Shown here: positions 16,235 through 24,653 of the stretch, one piece after another
Numbering within the stretch: position 1 is the first letter of the stretch
How the letters are laid out: each line of letters begins with the position of its first letter
NCBI GenBank assembly: GCA_964500445.1
Contig: CAZCOG010000030.1
Span: forward strand, 1 to 64,000
Length of the DNA stretch: 64,000 bases
DNA from: Persicitalea sp964500445
Lineage (GTDB): Bacteria; Bacteroidota; Bacteroidia; Cytophagales; Spirosomataceae
Reading direction: 5' to 3'
Notes under the pieces: generated by a model
What the model saw: the letters and a program-made list of their open reading frames with translations, nothing else
Told to the model about the DNA's origin: nothing
Database searches by the model: none
Program-made: the position numbers and the translations under genes

Positions 16235-16957
16235 TCAAGGAGTGGGCAGACCCGACGCATCGATTTGGTTGTAGATAAACGGCGCTACGGCAGGAAGTAC
16301 CTGCGAAGGACGCTTCAAAAGACCGAGGCCATTGGCATCGATGATGTCATCGCCGGCAAAACTCATAGTGTCAGGCATGAGCATATCGCGAATGATCGCG
16401 GCGTGGCGCGCTTCAACGGATACGATTTTACCTGCCAGCAACAAATAAGTTGGGTTTTCGATCAGAATACCTGCACCGTTATAGGCTGATACTCCCGTAT
16501 CCTCAAACACCTTAGCGGTGGTCAGAACACTATCACGGTTGCTGAAATCGATTGCGGAGAAATTGGGAGACAGGCCTCCAATTGCAGCGCTACCAAGAGC
16601 AGCTTTAAAAAATTCGCGGTGTACTACCTCGTGATCGCGGATATCGGTCAGAAAACGCTTCTCTTTGTCACTCATCCCTACATAAGGAGAATCAATCACC
16701 TTTATGTAGAAGGCTGCTTCCAGCTGCTCGAGCGCATAGGCATAGTTCAGTATACCGATGTCACCTGTTCCAAGGTTCACAGCGGGAGCGCCGTCGGGGC
16801 CTAAATCGTGATCTTTAATACAGGACTGCATGAAAAAAGCTCCAGTAGCAGCAGCCAGTCCGGCCGACCGCAAAAAGAAGCGACGATTCACCACATCCAC
16901 AATCGGATTCTCCTCAGAACCGTTGGTAAGTGATAGTCTTTCTGTCGTTTTGTTCAT
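16235..16957 (-). CDS. Exported ferritin-like domain protein (first of tandem pair)
   Basis: 240 residues. The leader NRRFFLRSAGLAAATGAFFMQSC combines a Tat-like twin arginine with a lipobox-like QSC, so it may be a Tat-exported lipoprotein. The ferritin-like domain (about 60-210) contains ALEQLEAAFYIKV, IRDHEVVHREFFKAAL, AKVFEDTGVSAYNG and VSVEARHAAIIRDML, giving the same ExxH and Glu ligand pattern as its neighbour. The paralogues probably arose by duplication and may form a mixed complex. Upstream is a 394-bp AT-rich gap without a clear minus-strand -7 box. Confidence 0.82.
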   Translation of the reverse strand: MNKTTERLSLTNGSEENPIVDVVNRRFFLRSAGLAAATGAFFMQSCIKDHDLGPDGAPAVNLGTGDIGILNYAYALEQLEAAFYIKVIDSPYVGMSDKEKRFLTDIRDHEVVHREFFKAALGSAAIGGLSPNFSAIDFSNRDSVLTTAKVFEDTGVSAYNGAGILIENPTYLLLAGKIVSVEARHAAIIRDMLMPDTMSFAGDDIIDANGLGLLKRPSQVLPAVAPFIYNQIDASGLPTP

Positions 16958-17351
16958 AATTGTGAAAGGTTTTGAAAATTGTTTATTCGTTTAGAACTGG
17001 GACTTGTTAAAAAACTACGCCAGCTTTGCTATTTTGGATTGAAAAACCAATCTCAAATTTCTTTTAGTATAAAAATATCAAATTCAAGGGCCTGATTGTT
17101 TCGTCACCAAATTTGTATTATTTCAATATATATGGTTATATAGTCATACCGACATATAATTATACCCGCTTTCATTCTCAGGCAGAAAATCACTATTTAG
17201 AATGGTTAAATTTTAAAAATATTGATTAACGCTATCCTGTTCGCTAATAAAGACCTAGGTATTTTCCCACCATTTTCCGGGTTATTTCGCTACAATCCCA
17301 TAATCACCTTACCTTTGTTCCCCACAAAAAATCAATTTCTTTCAGGCAGAG
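16958..17351. other. 394-bp AT-rich divergent intergenic region
   Basis: Lies between the ferritin-like pair and tyrS. No ORF or strong hairpin. It contains the tyrS -7 box (17310-17317). The minus-strand side has only a weak AAAAACTA (about 17011-17018). Confidence 0.5.
17310..17317 (+). promoter_or_regulatory. -7 box (TAccTTTG) of tyrS
   Basis: An exact TAnnTTTG match 35 bases ahead of the tyrS start. No T-box-like leader fits in this short distance. Confidence 0.5.
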
Positions 17352-18662
17352 ATGACCAAAAAACACACTGATTTCATAGAAGAACTTACCTGGCGGGGAA
17401 TGCTGCACGACGCCATGCCCGGTACTAAAGAGCAGCTAAGCCAACAGATGACAACCGGATACATAGGTTTCGACCCTACTGCCGCCTCACTGCATATTGG
17501 GAACCTGGCCACGATTATGCTACTAGTGCATTTTCAGCGGGCCGGACACAAGCCCCTCGCGCTGGTCGGGGGAGCTACCGGCATGATCGGCGATCCGTCG
17601 TTTAAGGCGTCAGAAAGGTCATTTTTGTCGGAGGAAACGCTGCGGCTCAATCAGGAAGGTATTCGTAAGCCATTGGAATCGTTTCTGGATTTTGATTGCG
17701 GCGAGAATTCTGCCGAAATGGTCAACAACTACGATTGGTTCAAGGAAATGGGTTTTCTGCAATTCCTGCGGGAAGTAGGCAAATTCCTTTCCGTGAATTA
17801 CATGACGAGCAAAGATTCAGTTAAAACGCGATTGGAAACAGGGATTTCGTTTACCGAATTCTCATATCAGTTACTCCAAGGGTACGATTTCTACTGGCTT
17901 TATAAAAACAAGGGCGTTCGGCTACAGATGGGTGGCTCCGACCAGTGGGGTAATATTACAACGGGCACCGAGCTGATTCGCCGAAAAGAAGGGGATGCAG
18001 AAGGGTACTTTAAAGCATTTGCGCTCACCACGCCGCTTGTTACCAAATCCGACGGTACCAAGTTTGGCAAGAGCGAGGGTGGCAACGTCTGGCTCGACCC
18101 CGCCATGACTACCCCTTACCAATTCTATCAATTCTGGATTAACCAATCGGACGAAGATGCCCCCCGGCAGTTGCGCGTTTTCACCTTATACAGCAAGGAT
18201 GAAATCGAAACCTTGGAAGCCGACCACGCCCAGGCTCCGCACCTGCGTATTATGCAGAAAGCCCTGGCCGAGGAGGTAACTACGCGTGTTCATTCTGCCC
18301 GTGACTATCGATTGGCCGTGAAAGCTTCCGAAGTACTTTTTGGCAAAGCCACACTTGATACTTTGAAAACTATTGAATCTGATGAGTTTGAGACTATTTT
18401 CGAGGGCGTACCGCAGTCCGAAATCAGCCGCGCCGATTGGGAAGGATGTGCCACGGTAACCGATTTGCTTTCGAATACTACCAATGGTGAAATCTATGCT
18501 TCAAAAGGCGAAACTCGTCGCGCCATTCAGCAAAATGCCGTAAGTATCAATAAAGTGAAAGTAACAAGTGCTGACCAGTCTCCCGCCGAATTCGACCTTT
18601 TACAAAACCGTTTTGTACTGATATCGAAAGGGAAAAAGAATCATCTATTGAAAGTACTATAA
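17352..18662 (+). CDS. tyrS: Tyrosyl-tRNA synthetase
   Basis: 436 residues, normal for the bacterial enzyme. A class I catalytic core with HIGN (48-51) and the KFGKS signature (237-241), the tyrosine pocket segment YDFYWLYKNKGVRLQMGGSDQWGN, and a C-terminal S4 RNA-binding domain (about 370-436) for the tRNA long arm. It charges tRNA-Tyr in the cytoplasm. Single-gene transcript with its own -7 box; it converges on the metallophosphoesterase gene. Confidence 0.97.
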   Translation: MTKKHTDFIEELTWRGMLHDAMPGTKEQLSQQMTTGYIGFDPTAASLHIGNLATIMLLVHFQRAGHKPLALVGGATGMIGDPSFKASERSFLSEETLRLNQEGIRKPLESFLDFDCGENSAEMVNNYDWFKEMGFLQFLREVGKFLSVNYMTSKDSVKTRLETGISFTEFSYQLLQGYDFYWLYKNKGVRLQMGGSDQWGNITTGTELIRRKEGDAEGYFKAFALTTPLVTKSDGTKFGKSEGGNVWLDPAMTTPYQFYQFWINQSDEDAPRQLRVFTLYSKDEIETLEADHAQAPHLRIMQKALAEEVTTRVHSARDYRLAVKASEVLFGKATLDTLKTIESDEFETIFEGVPQSEISRADWEGCATVTDLLSNTTNGEIYASKGETRRAIQQNAVSINKVKVTSADQSPAEFDLLQNRFVLISKGKKNHLLKVL

Positions 18663-18722
18663 GTAAGAAACAAAGTCGATTTTTCGGGAACCGCGAGCAA
18701 GCTGAGTACTTTGTCCCTATTT

Positions 18723-19535
18723 TTAACTCTTTCCCATAAATGTATTCAATATTGGGGCGGCCGTAGGATTGTACTGGTACGATTGCCAGGAACCGTCTTC
18801 GTATATCTCTACGATGCGGTAGCCTTTGTAAGTCGTACCCCAACTACCTCCGAAATGCCCGTCGTAAAAGAAAGGCTTGCCACCACTCATTTTACGATCG
18901 TCCTCGTCGTGTTCGTGGCCGTGAAAAATGGCCTTGATGTTCGGTGTTTTTTCCAGCAAATTGCGCACCTCTTCGCAGTCGCGTCCCTGTGGACTCCATT
19001 TGACGGGAGTAATGTGCAGAAAGACAAAGATGCCCTTCTTATTTTCGTATTTGGCAATTTCATTGCGTAGCCAAGTCGGGTCCGGGCACAGGTACTCGCC
19101 TTTCTCGTTGGAAGTGTCGCCCAGAATAAAAGCGTACTCGCCACGCGCAAAGCTATGGTTGGTCGGATAGCCCCAGGTACTTTCCCAGACATCGAGGCCC
19201 ACGCGGTCGTGGTTGCCCCGCGTAACGAAAAACGGAACGGTCAGCCGCTTGAAAGCGGTCTTGACATCGTACATCAGCGTAGGTTCGTCGTGAATCAGGT
19301 CGCCGTTGAAAATGGCGAAGTCCAGGCCTTTTTGCATTTTTTCCTGGTTGAGCCAGCGTATTACATCTGTATGGAATTTCTCAAATTCTGTGTCCGGCTG
19401 CCCGTAATGGCCGTCCGAGGCCACCGCAAAGCGCATCGTGAACGGAATAGTGCCGGCGGCCGTAGCAGGTTTCAGCCAGGAAATTGCGGGAAGCGCAGGT
19501 AGAATTTTGAGGAGTTCGCGGCGAGCCAGTTTCAT
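18723..19535 (-). CDS. Exported calcineurin-like metallophosphoesterase
   Basis: 270 residues. A leader with ARRELLKILPALPAISW suggests Tat or Sec export. All metallophosphoesterase motifs are present in order: ASDGHYG (D and H), FNGDLIHD, TRGNHDR, FLHITP and FHGHEHDED, giving a two-metal site. Substrate unknown; exported relatives act on phosphodiesters, nucleotides or phospholipid heads. It is divergent from the outer-membrane protein gene at 19672 and convergent with tyrS. Confidence 0.88.
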   Translation of the reverse strand: MKLARRELLKILPALPAISWLKPATAAGTIPFTMRFAVASDGHYGQPDTEFEKFHTDVIRWLNQEKMQKGLDFAIFNGDLIHDEPTLMYDVKTAFKRLTVPFFVTRGNHDRVGLDVWESTWGYPTNHSFARGEYAFILGDTSNEKGEYLCPDPTWLRNEIAKYENKKGIFVFLHITPVKWSPQGRDCEEVRNLLEKTPNIKAIFHGHEHDEDDRKMSGGKPFFYDGHFGGSWGTTYKGYRIVEIYEDGSWQSYQYNPTAAPILNTFMGKS

Positions 19536-19671
19536 ATAGACAGAAAATTAATAAGTAACAGGGAAGAATGGTTTTCAGTTGTCATACAAGGGCAGAAATA
19601 GGAAAACCGAGTGGCGCACTGTTTCTTTGAAAAAAACAATAACGACAAATTTCAAGAAAATTGGCCTAACC

Positions 19672-20277
19672 ATGAAGAAATCAGGGTGGTATTTAGGATT
19701 GTTAATATTAAGCCTGGTGGTTGAAGCGCCCGCTCTGGCCCAATTGAGCGCGGGTGCCAGCCTGGGCTACGGTATTCCTGCCGAGGCGGGTGGCAGTGGG
19801 TTGTGGGGCGGCGGACTGGAGGCTAAATACTACTTCAACTACCAACTGGCCGTTGGCGCGCGTGTACGAGCCTATACCGAGACAATCGGCCAGACCGACG
19901 GAGGGCTCGATGGCAAACTGACGGCAATCACAATTCCAATGATGGCGACCGTCGAGTACCATATCACCGACACCGATTTTCATCCTTATGTCGGTCTGGA
20001 AGCGGGCGTCATTCGCTCGGCCCTGATCACTGATCTCAAATTCAACGGGCAAAATATTTATGACGACAGCTCGAAAGAGTACAACTTTGGTCTGGCTCCC
20101 AAGCTGGGCGTTGGCTTCGACATTACGCAGGGTTTAATGATGACGGCGGAAGCCTTGTACAATGTAGGTTTGGGTAAAAATCAGGCAGGAAACACGCAAC
20201 TCAACTTCGAGAAATCGGCCCGATTCCTGACGGTACACCTGGGTATTGCCTTCACCTTCGGCAATCGGTTTGACTGA
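19672..20277 (+). CDS. Outer-membrane beta-barrel protein
   Basis: 201 residues from ATG 19672. The frame continues 93 bases upstream, but the extra residues are charged and would bury the signal peptide (KKSGWYLGLLILSLVVEAPALAQ). The mature part shows alternating amphipathic strands of an 8-stranded OmpX/PorT-like barrel ending in FLTVHLGIAFTFGNRF, a typical last strand near the C-terminal aromatic. Function not predictable; probably a small structural or adhesive barrel. The ~105-bp repeat element follows immediately. Confidence 0.8.
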   Translation: MKKSGWYLGLLILSLVVEAPALAQLSAGASLGYGIPAEAGGSGLWGGGLEAKYYFNYQLAVGARVRAYTETIGQTDGGLDGKLTAITIPMMATVEYHITDTDFHPYVGLEAGVIRSALITDLKFNGQNIYDDSSKEYNFGLAPKLGVGFDITQGLMMTAEALYNVGLGKNQAGNTQLNFEKSARFLTVHLGIAFTFGNRFD

Positions 20278-20287
20278 GGGGAAAAAG

Positions 20288-20393
20288 AGTTAAAGGTTAA
20301 ACGGTTAAGAGTCGGATTTTGACTTTGATAGCTAAAAAAATCGCAGCAAACAGATAAGAACGCCGTTTAACCATTGACCTTTTAACCAAAAAA
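20288..20393. repeat. GGTTAA-rich imperfect palindromic element, copy 1 (~106 bp)
   Basis: Arms 20288-20311 and 20363-20387 are imperfect inverted repeats built of GGTTAA/TTAACC words. The right end touches the recX start. Shares arm composition and overall length with 20845-20951 and 37237-37342. Confidence 0.65.
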
Positions 20394-20394
20394 A

Positions 20395-20850
20395 ATGGAT
20401 CGCCTCTTACTTCAAAAAGCTGCTTCTTACTGCGCCTATCAGGAGCGCACTCAGGATGAGGTGCGGCAGCGGCTCAAAAAGTGGGGCGTATGGGAAGAGG
20501 ACGAAGCCGACGAACTCATCGCCGAACTCATTTCGATGAACTACCTCAGCGAAGAGCGCTTCGCCAAAACCTACGCGGGCAGCAAGTTCAGGCAAAAAAA
20601 ATGGGGAAAAAGGCGCATCAAACAGGAACTCTCCCGGCGCGGCCTGACCGACTACAACATCGACCAGGGCATGGGTGAAATCGACGAAACCGCCTACGAA
20701 GAAGCCCTCAAAGACTTACTTGAAAAAAAGCAGGAACAACTGGCGCGCACGGAGTCCGACGCCCGCAAGCGCAAACAAAAACTTGTCCGCTACGCACTGA
20801 GCAAGGGCTATGAAAGCGAGTTGGTGTGGAGAATTATAAACGAGGGTTAA
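20395..20850 (+). CDS. recX: RecX-family regulator of RecA
   Basis: 151 residues, normal length. The three-helix repeats of RecX are visible: YCAYQERTQDEVRQRLKKWG, then ELISMNYLSEERFAKTYAGSKFRQKKWGKRRIKQELSRRG, then a C-terminal repeat with RKRKQKLVRYALSKGYESELV. RecX binds RecA filaments and limits recombinase activity. No recA is adjacent. The gene is bracketed by two copies of the GGTTAA palindromic element; its stop codon lies inside the left end of the second. Confidence 0.9.
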   Translation: MDRLLLQKAASYCAYQERTQDEVRQRLKKWGVWEEDEADELIAELISMNYLSEERFAKTYAGSKFRQKKWGKRRIKQELSRRGLTDYNIDQGMGEIDETAYEEALKDLLEKKQEQLARTESDARKRKQKLVRYALSKGYESELVWRIINEG

Positions 20851-20951
20851 AAGGAAAGGTTAAAGATCAACGATTAAACGGCGTTCTACGATTCAGTTTA
20901 ACCCGCGCAGATGACATCAGCAAACCGTTGACCTCTAACCATTGACCCTTT
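20845..20951. repeat. GGTTAA-rich imperfect palindromic element, copy 2 (~107 bp)
   Basis: The left arm (20845-20881) contains the recX stop; the right arm (20921-20951) abuts the nrdB stop at 20952. Arms align as imperfect inverted repeats (GGTTAAAGATCAACG against a complementary CGTTGACCTCTAACC). Confidence 0.65.
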
Positions 20952-21950
20952 TTAAAAATCTTCGTCAAACGCAATCTTATGACCGGATTCTTTGTCGGTG
21001 ACACCAGACATAACACCGGCCTTCTGGTACTCACCGACGCGCTTCTCAAAGAAATTGGTTTTGCCGGGCAGCGAGATCAACTCCATGAAATCGAAGGGAT
21101 TGGATGCGCCAAAATGCTTGGCACAGCCCAGCCGCTCAAGCCAGAAGTCGGCTACGAACTCGATGTACTGCTTCATCAGGTCGGCGTTCATGCCGATAAG
21201 CGACACGGGTAGGGCTTCGGAAATAAACTCCTTCTCGATTTCTACGGCGTCCAGCATAATTTCCAGGACACGCGACTCGGGCAACTTGTTTTTGATGTGA
21301 TCGGTGTAAAGCAGGCAGGCGAATTCGCAGTGCAATCCTTCGTCGCGCGAAATCAGTTCGTTGGAAAACGATAATCCCGGCATAAGACCACGCTTTTTTA
21401 GCCAAAAGATGGAACAGAAAGAACCCGAGAAGAAAATGCCTTCCACCGCCGCAAAAGCGATGATACGCTCAGTAAATTCTGGGCTGTTGATCCATTTCAG
21501 CGCCCATTCGGCCTTCTTCTGCACGCAGGGAACCGTATCGATAGCCCGCAACAAATGGTCTTTCTCGGCGGGGTCCTTGATGTACGTATCAATCAGCAGT
21601 GAGTACGTTTCGGAGTGGATATTCTCCATCGCGATCTGAAAGCCATAAAAGCACTTGGCCTCGGCGTACTGTACTTCGCTGAGAAAATTGATAGCCAGGT
21701 TTTCGTTTACGATACCGTCGGAGGCCGCGAAAAAGGCCAGAATATGGGAAATGAAATGTCTCTCGTTATTAGTCAGGTTGTTCCAGTCCTTCATATCCTG
21801 CCCCAGATCGATTTCCTCCGCCGTCCAGAACGACGCCTCATGGCGTTTGTACATTTGCCAGATATCCTGGTGCTTGATAGGAAACAGAACAAACCGCAGC
21901 GGATCTTCGATCAGAAGCGGTTCCTGGTGGGTTGTGCTTGTTTGTGACAT
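20952..21950 (-). CDS. nrdB: Ribonucleoside-diphosphate reductase small subunit (class Ia)
   Basis: 332 residues, a complete R2 protein. The diiron/tyrosyl core shows EEIDLGQDMKDW, CFYGFQIAMENIHSE (radical Tyr and ExxH ligands) and DEGLHCEFACLL (second ExxH-type). The C-terminal acidic tail HKIAFDEDF is the peptide that docks to NrdA. The core phrases match the eukaryotic-like R2 branch typical of Bacteroidota. It supplies the radical that reduces ribonucleotides for DNA synthesis. nrdA is not in the window. A good promoter pair lies at 22032-22062. Confidence 0.96.
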   Translation of the reverse strand: MSQTSTTHQEPLLIEDPLRFVLFPIKHQDIWQMYKRHEASFWTAEEIDLGQDMKDWNNLTNNERHFISHILAFFAASDGIVNENLAINFLSEVQYAEAKCFYGFQIAMENIHSETYSLLIDTYIKDPAEKDHLLRAIDTVPCVQKKAEWALKWINSPEFTERIIAFAAVEGIFFSGSFCSIFWLKKRGLMPGLSFSNELISRDEGLHCEFACLLYTDHIKNKLPESRVLEIMLDAVEIEKEFISEALPVSLIGMNADLMKQYIEFVADFWLERLGCAKHFGASNPFDFMELISLPGKTNFFEKRVGEYQKAGVMSGVTDKESGHKIAFDEDF

Positions 21951-22031
21951 GAAACCTTGGTGTTTTTTAGTGTAAAAAGAGAAGCTATAACGGCACGCCG
22001 AACAGAATTGTTAGCGAAAATTTGGAATAAA

Positions 22032-22062
22032 CAAAACTACGATGATGCCCGCTGAAATTCAA
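22032..22062 (-). promoter_or_regulatory. Promoter-like pair: TTG, 20 bp, TAgtTTTG (nrdB)
   Basis: On the minus strand an exact -7 box (22032-22039) follows TTG (22060-22062) after 20 bp. Predicted leader about 75 bases before the nrdB start. No obvious NrdR-type box pair was seen. Confidence 0.6.
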
Positions 22063-22198
22063 GCTGGCTTCGTTCCCCGAGGGTAGTTGTTTGGAAAAGT
22101 TCTATTTTGGAAAAGACAATTATTTAGTCATCAATAGGTTTAGAAAATAAAAACCTTTGAAAATGAAACTGGTGGCGGGACTTGCGGCTCTAACTCTT

Positions 22199-22206
22199 TA
22201 CTTTTG
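22199..22206 (+). promoter_or_regulatory. -7 box (TActTTTG) of the glycosyltransferase gene
   Basis: An exact TAnnTTTG match 32 bases ahead of the start at 22239; a TTG lies at 22182-22184, a rather short spacing. Confidence 0.45.
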
Positions 22207-22238
22207 CCTTTAAGCTATTTCCCAACTGCAACTGGCCC

Positions 22239-23108
22239 ATGAAGATTGTCGGCTTCACGATCATAAAAGACGCCCTGCTCAACGACTACCCCGTCGTGGA
22301 GGCTATTCGCTCGGTACTTCCCGTGGTGGATGAGATGCTGGTCAGCGTCGGACAGAGCGATGATGGAACGCTGGAATTGATTCAGTCCATTGGTTCGGAC
22401 AAATTACGCATCGTACGGTCGGAGTGGGATATGTCGCTGCGGCAGGGCGGGCAAGTCCTGGCCGTCGAAACCGACAAGGCCTATCGGCAGCTCCCTGCCG
22501 ATACCGACTGGGTGTTCTATATTCAGGGCGATGAAGTACTTCATGAAAAGTACCACGCCACGGTTCGGGCGAGCTGCGAACGCTACGCCCAAAGTCCCGA
22601 AGTAGAAGCGCTGCTGTTCGATTATCTGCATTTTTATGGTACCTACGACTACGTCGGCGACAGCCGCACCTGGTACCGCCACGAAGTCAGAATCGTCCGC
22701 TTCGATCCGGCCATTTCGGCTTACCGCGACGCGCAGGGCTTCCGCAAGGGAAAAGCCAAGCTGCGCGTCAAGCACTCGGGCGCAGCAATTTATCATTATG
22801 GCTGGGTAAAAAGTCCCGCCCAGATGAAGAAGAAAATGAAAAACGTGGGGCGTTTCTGGAACGAAGATGAAGAATGGAAAAAAATGCTGGCCAGCGAGGA
22901 CTTTTTCGACTATTCTCAATTCGATTCCCTTACCCGCTTTACCGAACCACATCCAGTAGTCATGCGCGACCGCATAGCCCGGCAGGACTGGCAGGTGGAG
23001 TTGGATCTGAACAAAAAGAAGTTTGATTTGAAAGACCGCCTGCTTTACTGGTTCGAAAAAAATACGGGAATCAGGTTGTTTGAATTCACTAATTTTAAGC
23101 GAATTTAG
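22239..23108 (+). CDS. Family 2-like glycosyltransferase
   Basis: 289 residues, cytoplasmic GT-A fold. It opens with the nucleotide-binding strand KIVGFTIIKDALLNDYPVVEAIRSVLPVVDEMLVSVG, followed by the metal-site region DWVFYIQGDEVLHE, where QGDE replaces a canonical DxD. The C-terminal part is basic and may contact membrane lipid acceptors. Relatives build surface polysaccharides; the sugar donor is not readable. It is followed 48 bases later by an FkbM methyltransferase, a common pair in glycan decoration. Confidence 0.8.
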   Translation: MKIVGFTIIKDALLNDYPVVEAIRSVLPVVDEMLVSVGQSDDGTLELIQSIGSDKLRIVRSEWDMSLRQGGQVLAVETDKAYRQLPADTDWVFYIQGDEVLHEKYHATVRASCERYAQSPEVEALLFDYLHFYGTYDYVGDSRTWYRHEVRIVRFDPAISAYRDAQGFRKGKAKLRVKHSGAAIYHYGWVKSPAQMKKKMKNVGRFWNEDEEWKKMLASEDFFDYSQFDSLTRFTEPHPVVMRDRIARQDWQVELDLNKKKFDLKDRLLYWFEKNTGIRLFEFTNFKRI

Positions 23109-23156
23109 GAGGCAAAGCAGCCAGCTATATTAACTCACCATTACTTTAAAAGTACC

Positions 23157-23999
23157 ATGATCAACTACCTGAAAGAACTGATTTCGAAGAAATTATCCAG
23201 AAAAAGAGCGCGCCGATATACTCAGGAATATGGTCATACTATCGATACTTTTAAGCTGGAAAAAGAAGGTGAGATTCAGTTTGCCAATTGGCAAAATCCG
23301 CTTATTCGCCCGAAAACAATTACGCAGCAGGAAGTGAATTTTTTCAAAAAATTTATTCCTAAGGGTTCGCTCTGCATCGACATAGGTACCAACATCGGTG
23401 ACACGACCGTACCGATGGCGCTTGCGGCCGGAAAAGAAGGCATCACCCTTGGCTTCGACCCGAATCCATTGGTGTACAAGATTTTGGAAGCCAACGTGAA
23501 GCTCAATCCCGGGAAGACCAACATCATCCCTTATCCATTTGCCATCACCAAAGAGGCCGGAGAGTTCAGCTACGCCTCCTCGGAAGCTTCATTTGGCAAT
23601 GGGGGAATCTCCAATGAGGTAGTTTCCAACCAAGGGTCATTTCAATTGCCTCAAAAAGTGCAGGGAATTGTTCTGGAAGATTTTCTGCTGCGGGAATACG
23701 CTGAATCTCTGCCTCGTCTTTCGTTTATCAAAGTGGATGTAGAAGGCGCCGACCGGGAAGTTATCGAGTCAATCGGTGGTATCTTAAAGAAATATAAGCC
23801 TGTGCTGGTGGCGGAGTGCTTCAAGCGGTCCACGCCGGCCGAAAGGGCGGAACTATACGAAACGGTAGCGGGATTGGGGTACTCCTTGTATTATTTCGCC
23901 GATTTCGATGAGCAGGCCGAAACTACTCCCATCAAGTCGGCAAAGGACATGAACCGCTGGAAAACCTTCAATTTCTATGCGGTTTTTGAGACCGCCTAA
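23157..23999 (+). CDS. FkbM-family methyltransferase
   Basis: 280 residues. The SAM-binding motif LCIDIGTNIGDTTVPMALAAG (about 74-94) and the FkbM hallmark FIKVDVEGADREVIESIGGIL (about 192-212) are clear. FkbM enzymes O-methylate sugars or polyketides. Downstream of a glycosyltransferase gene, methylation of a surface glycan is the likely job. Ends 33 bases before the convergent GNAT gene. Confidence 0.87.
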   Translation: MINYLKELISKKLSRKRARRYTQEYGHTIDTFKLEKEGEIQFANWQNPLIRPKTITQQEVNFFKKFIPKGSLCIDIGTNIGDTTVPMALAAGKEGITLGFDPNPLVYKILEANVKLNPGKTNIIPYPFAITKEAGEFSYASSEASFGNGGISNEVVSNQGSFQLPQKVQGIVLEDFLLREYAESLPRLSFIKVDVEGADREVIESIGGILKKYKPVLVAECFKRSTPAERAELYETVAGLGYSLYYFADFDEQAETTPIKSAKDMNRWKTFNFYAVFETA

Positions 24000-24032
24000 A
24001 TTTAAGAATGCATTAGCTGGCGGAGCGTAGTT

Positions 24033-24584
24033 TCACAATTCCCACGCCAGCACATTCCACGTATCTACATGGTCTTCATGCGTGTGAATCGTGCGGAAAC
24101 CTACCCGCTCGTGCGCCCGCATGGAGCGCGTGTTGTTGATCGATACCTCAGTAATAAGCAAATCGAAATCGGAGCGATATAGCTCGCGATGTTTCTGGTA
24201 TAGCCCATCGAACACGCCTTTCCCCCGGTAGGCTTCGTCCACGCACACCTGGCCCATGACGTAGTAGCGGTAGTCCGTCAGTTTTTTATTCTGCCATATT
24301 ATTTCATCAAGAAGCGCGAACATCGGCTGCAAGTCGGGAATTAACGTAGCGGCGTCCGGCAGCATAGCCAGGGCGTAGGCCACCACCTCTTCACTGTCTT
24401 TGGCGACGATCTGCGGCGCTGCCTGATGCATGGCGTTGAGTTGCTCCCAGGTATGGCGCACTGTGACGAAGCCCTGTTTTTGCTTTACGATTTCGGTTAC
24501 AGTGCTTTTGTGATTCCGACGTTGCAAATCCAGGACTTGGCGAAGGTCATCGTCGGTTTGGGCAGTGGTGAAGTGGAGGGACAT
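24033..24584 (-). CDS. GNAT-family N-acetyltransferase
   Basis: 183 residues. The acetyl-CoA-binding motif is visible as VCVDEAYRGKGVFDGLYQKHRELY (about 112-135), with the C-terminal SINNTRSMRAHERVGFRTI typical of the family. Substrate unknown. It lies 69 bases after corA on the same strand, with a perfect hairpin in the gap, so it may be partly separated transcriptionally. Confidence 0.85.
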   Translation of the reverse strand: MSLHFTTAQTDDDLRQVLDLQRRNHKSTVTEIVKQKQGFVTVRHTWEQLNAMHQAAPQIVAKDSEEVVAYALAMLPDAATLIPDLQPMFALLDEIIWQNKKLTDYRYYVMGQVCVDEAYRGKGVFDGLYQKHRELYRSDFDLLITEVSINNTRSMRAHERVGFRTIHTHEDHVDTWNVLAWEL

Positions 24585-24613
24585 AAAAAGGTTGACCGTC
24601 TTGTTCTGAATTC

Positions 24614-24646
24614 AACTTCCCGAAAGTTTTGAACTTTCGGGAAGTT
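24614..24646. repeat. 15-bp perfect inverted repeat hairpin
   Basis: AACTTCCCGAAAGTT (24614-24628), 3-base loop, AACTTTCGGGAAGTT (24632-24646). It lies between corA and the GNAT gene. No U-run follows on either strand. It could act as a weak terminator/processing hairpin or be an interspersed palindrome. Confidence 0.75.
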
Positions 24647-24653
24647 TGCGGAA

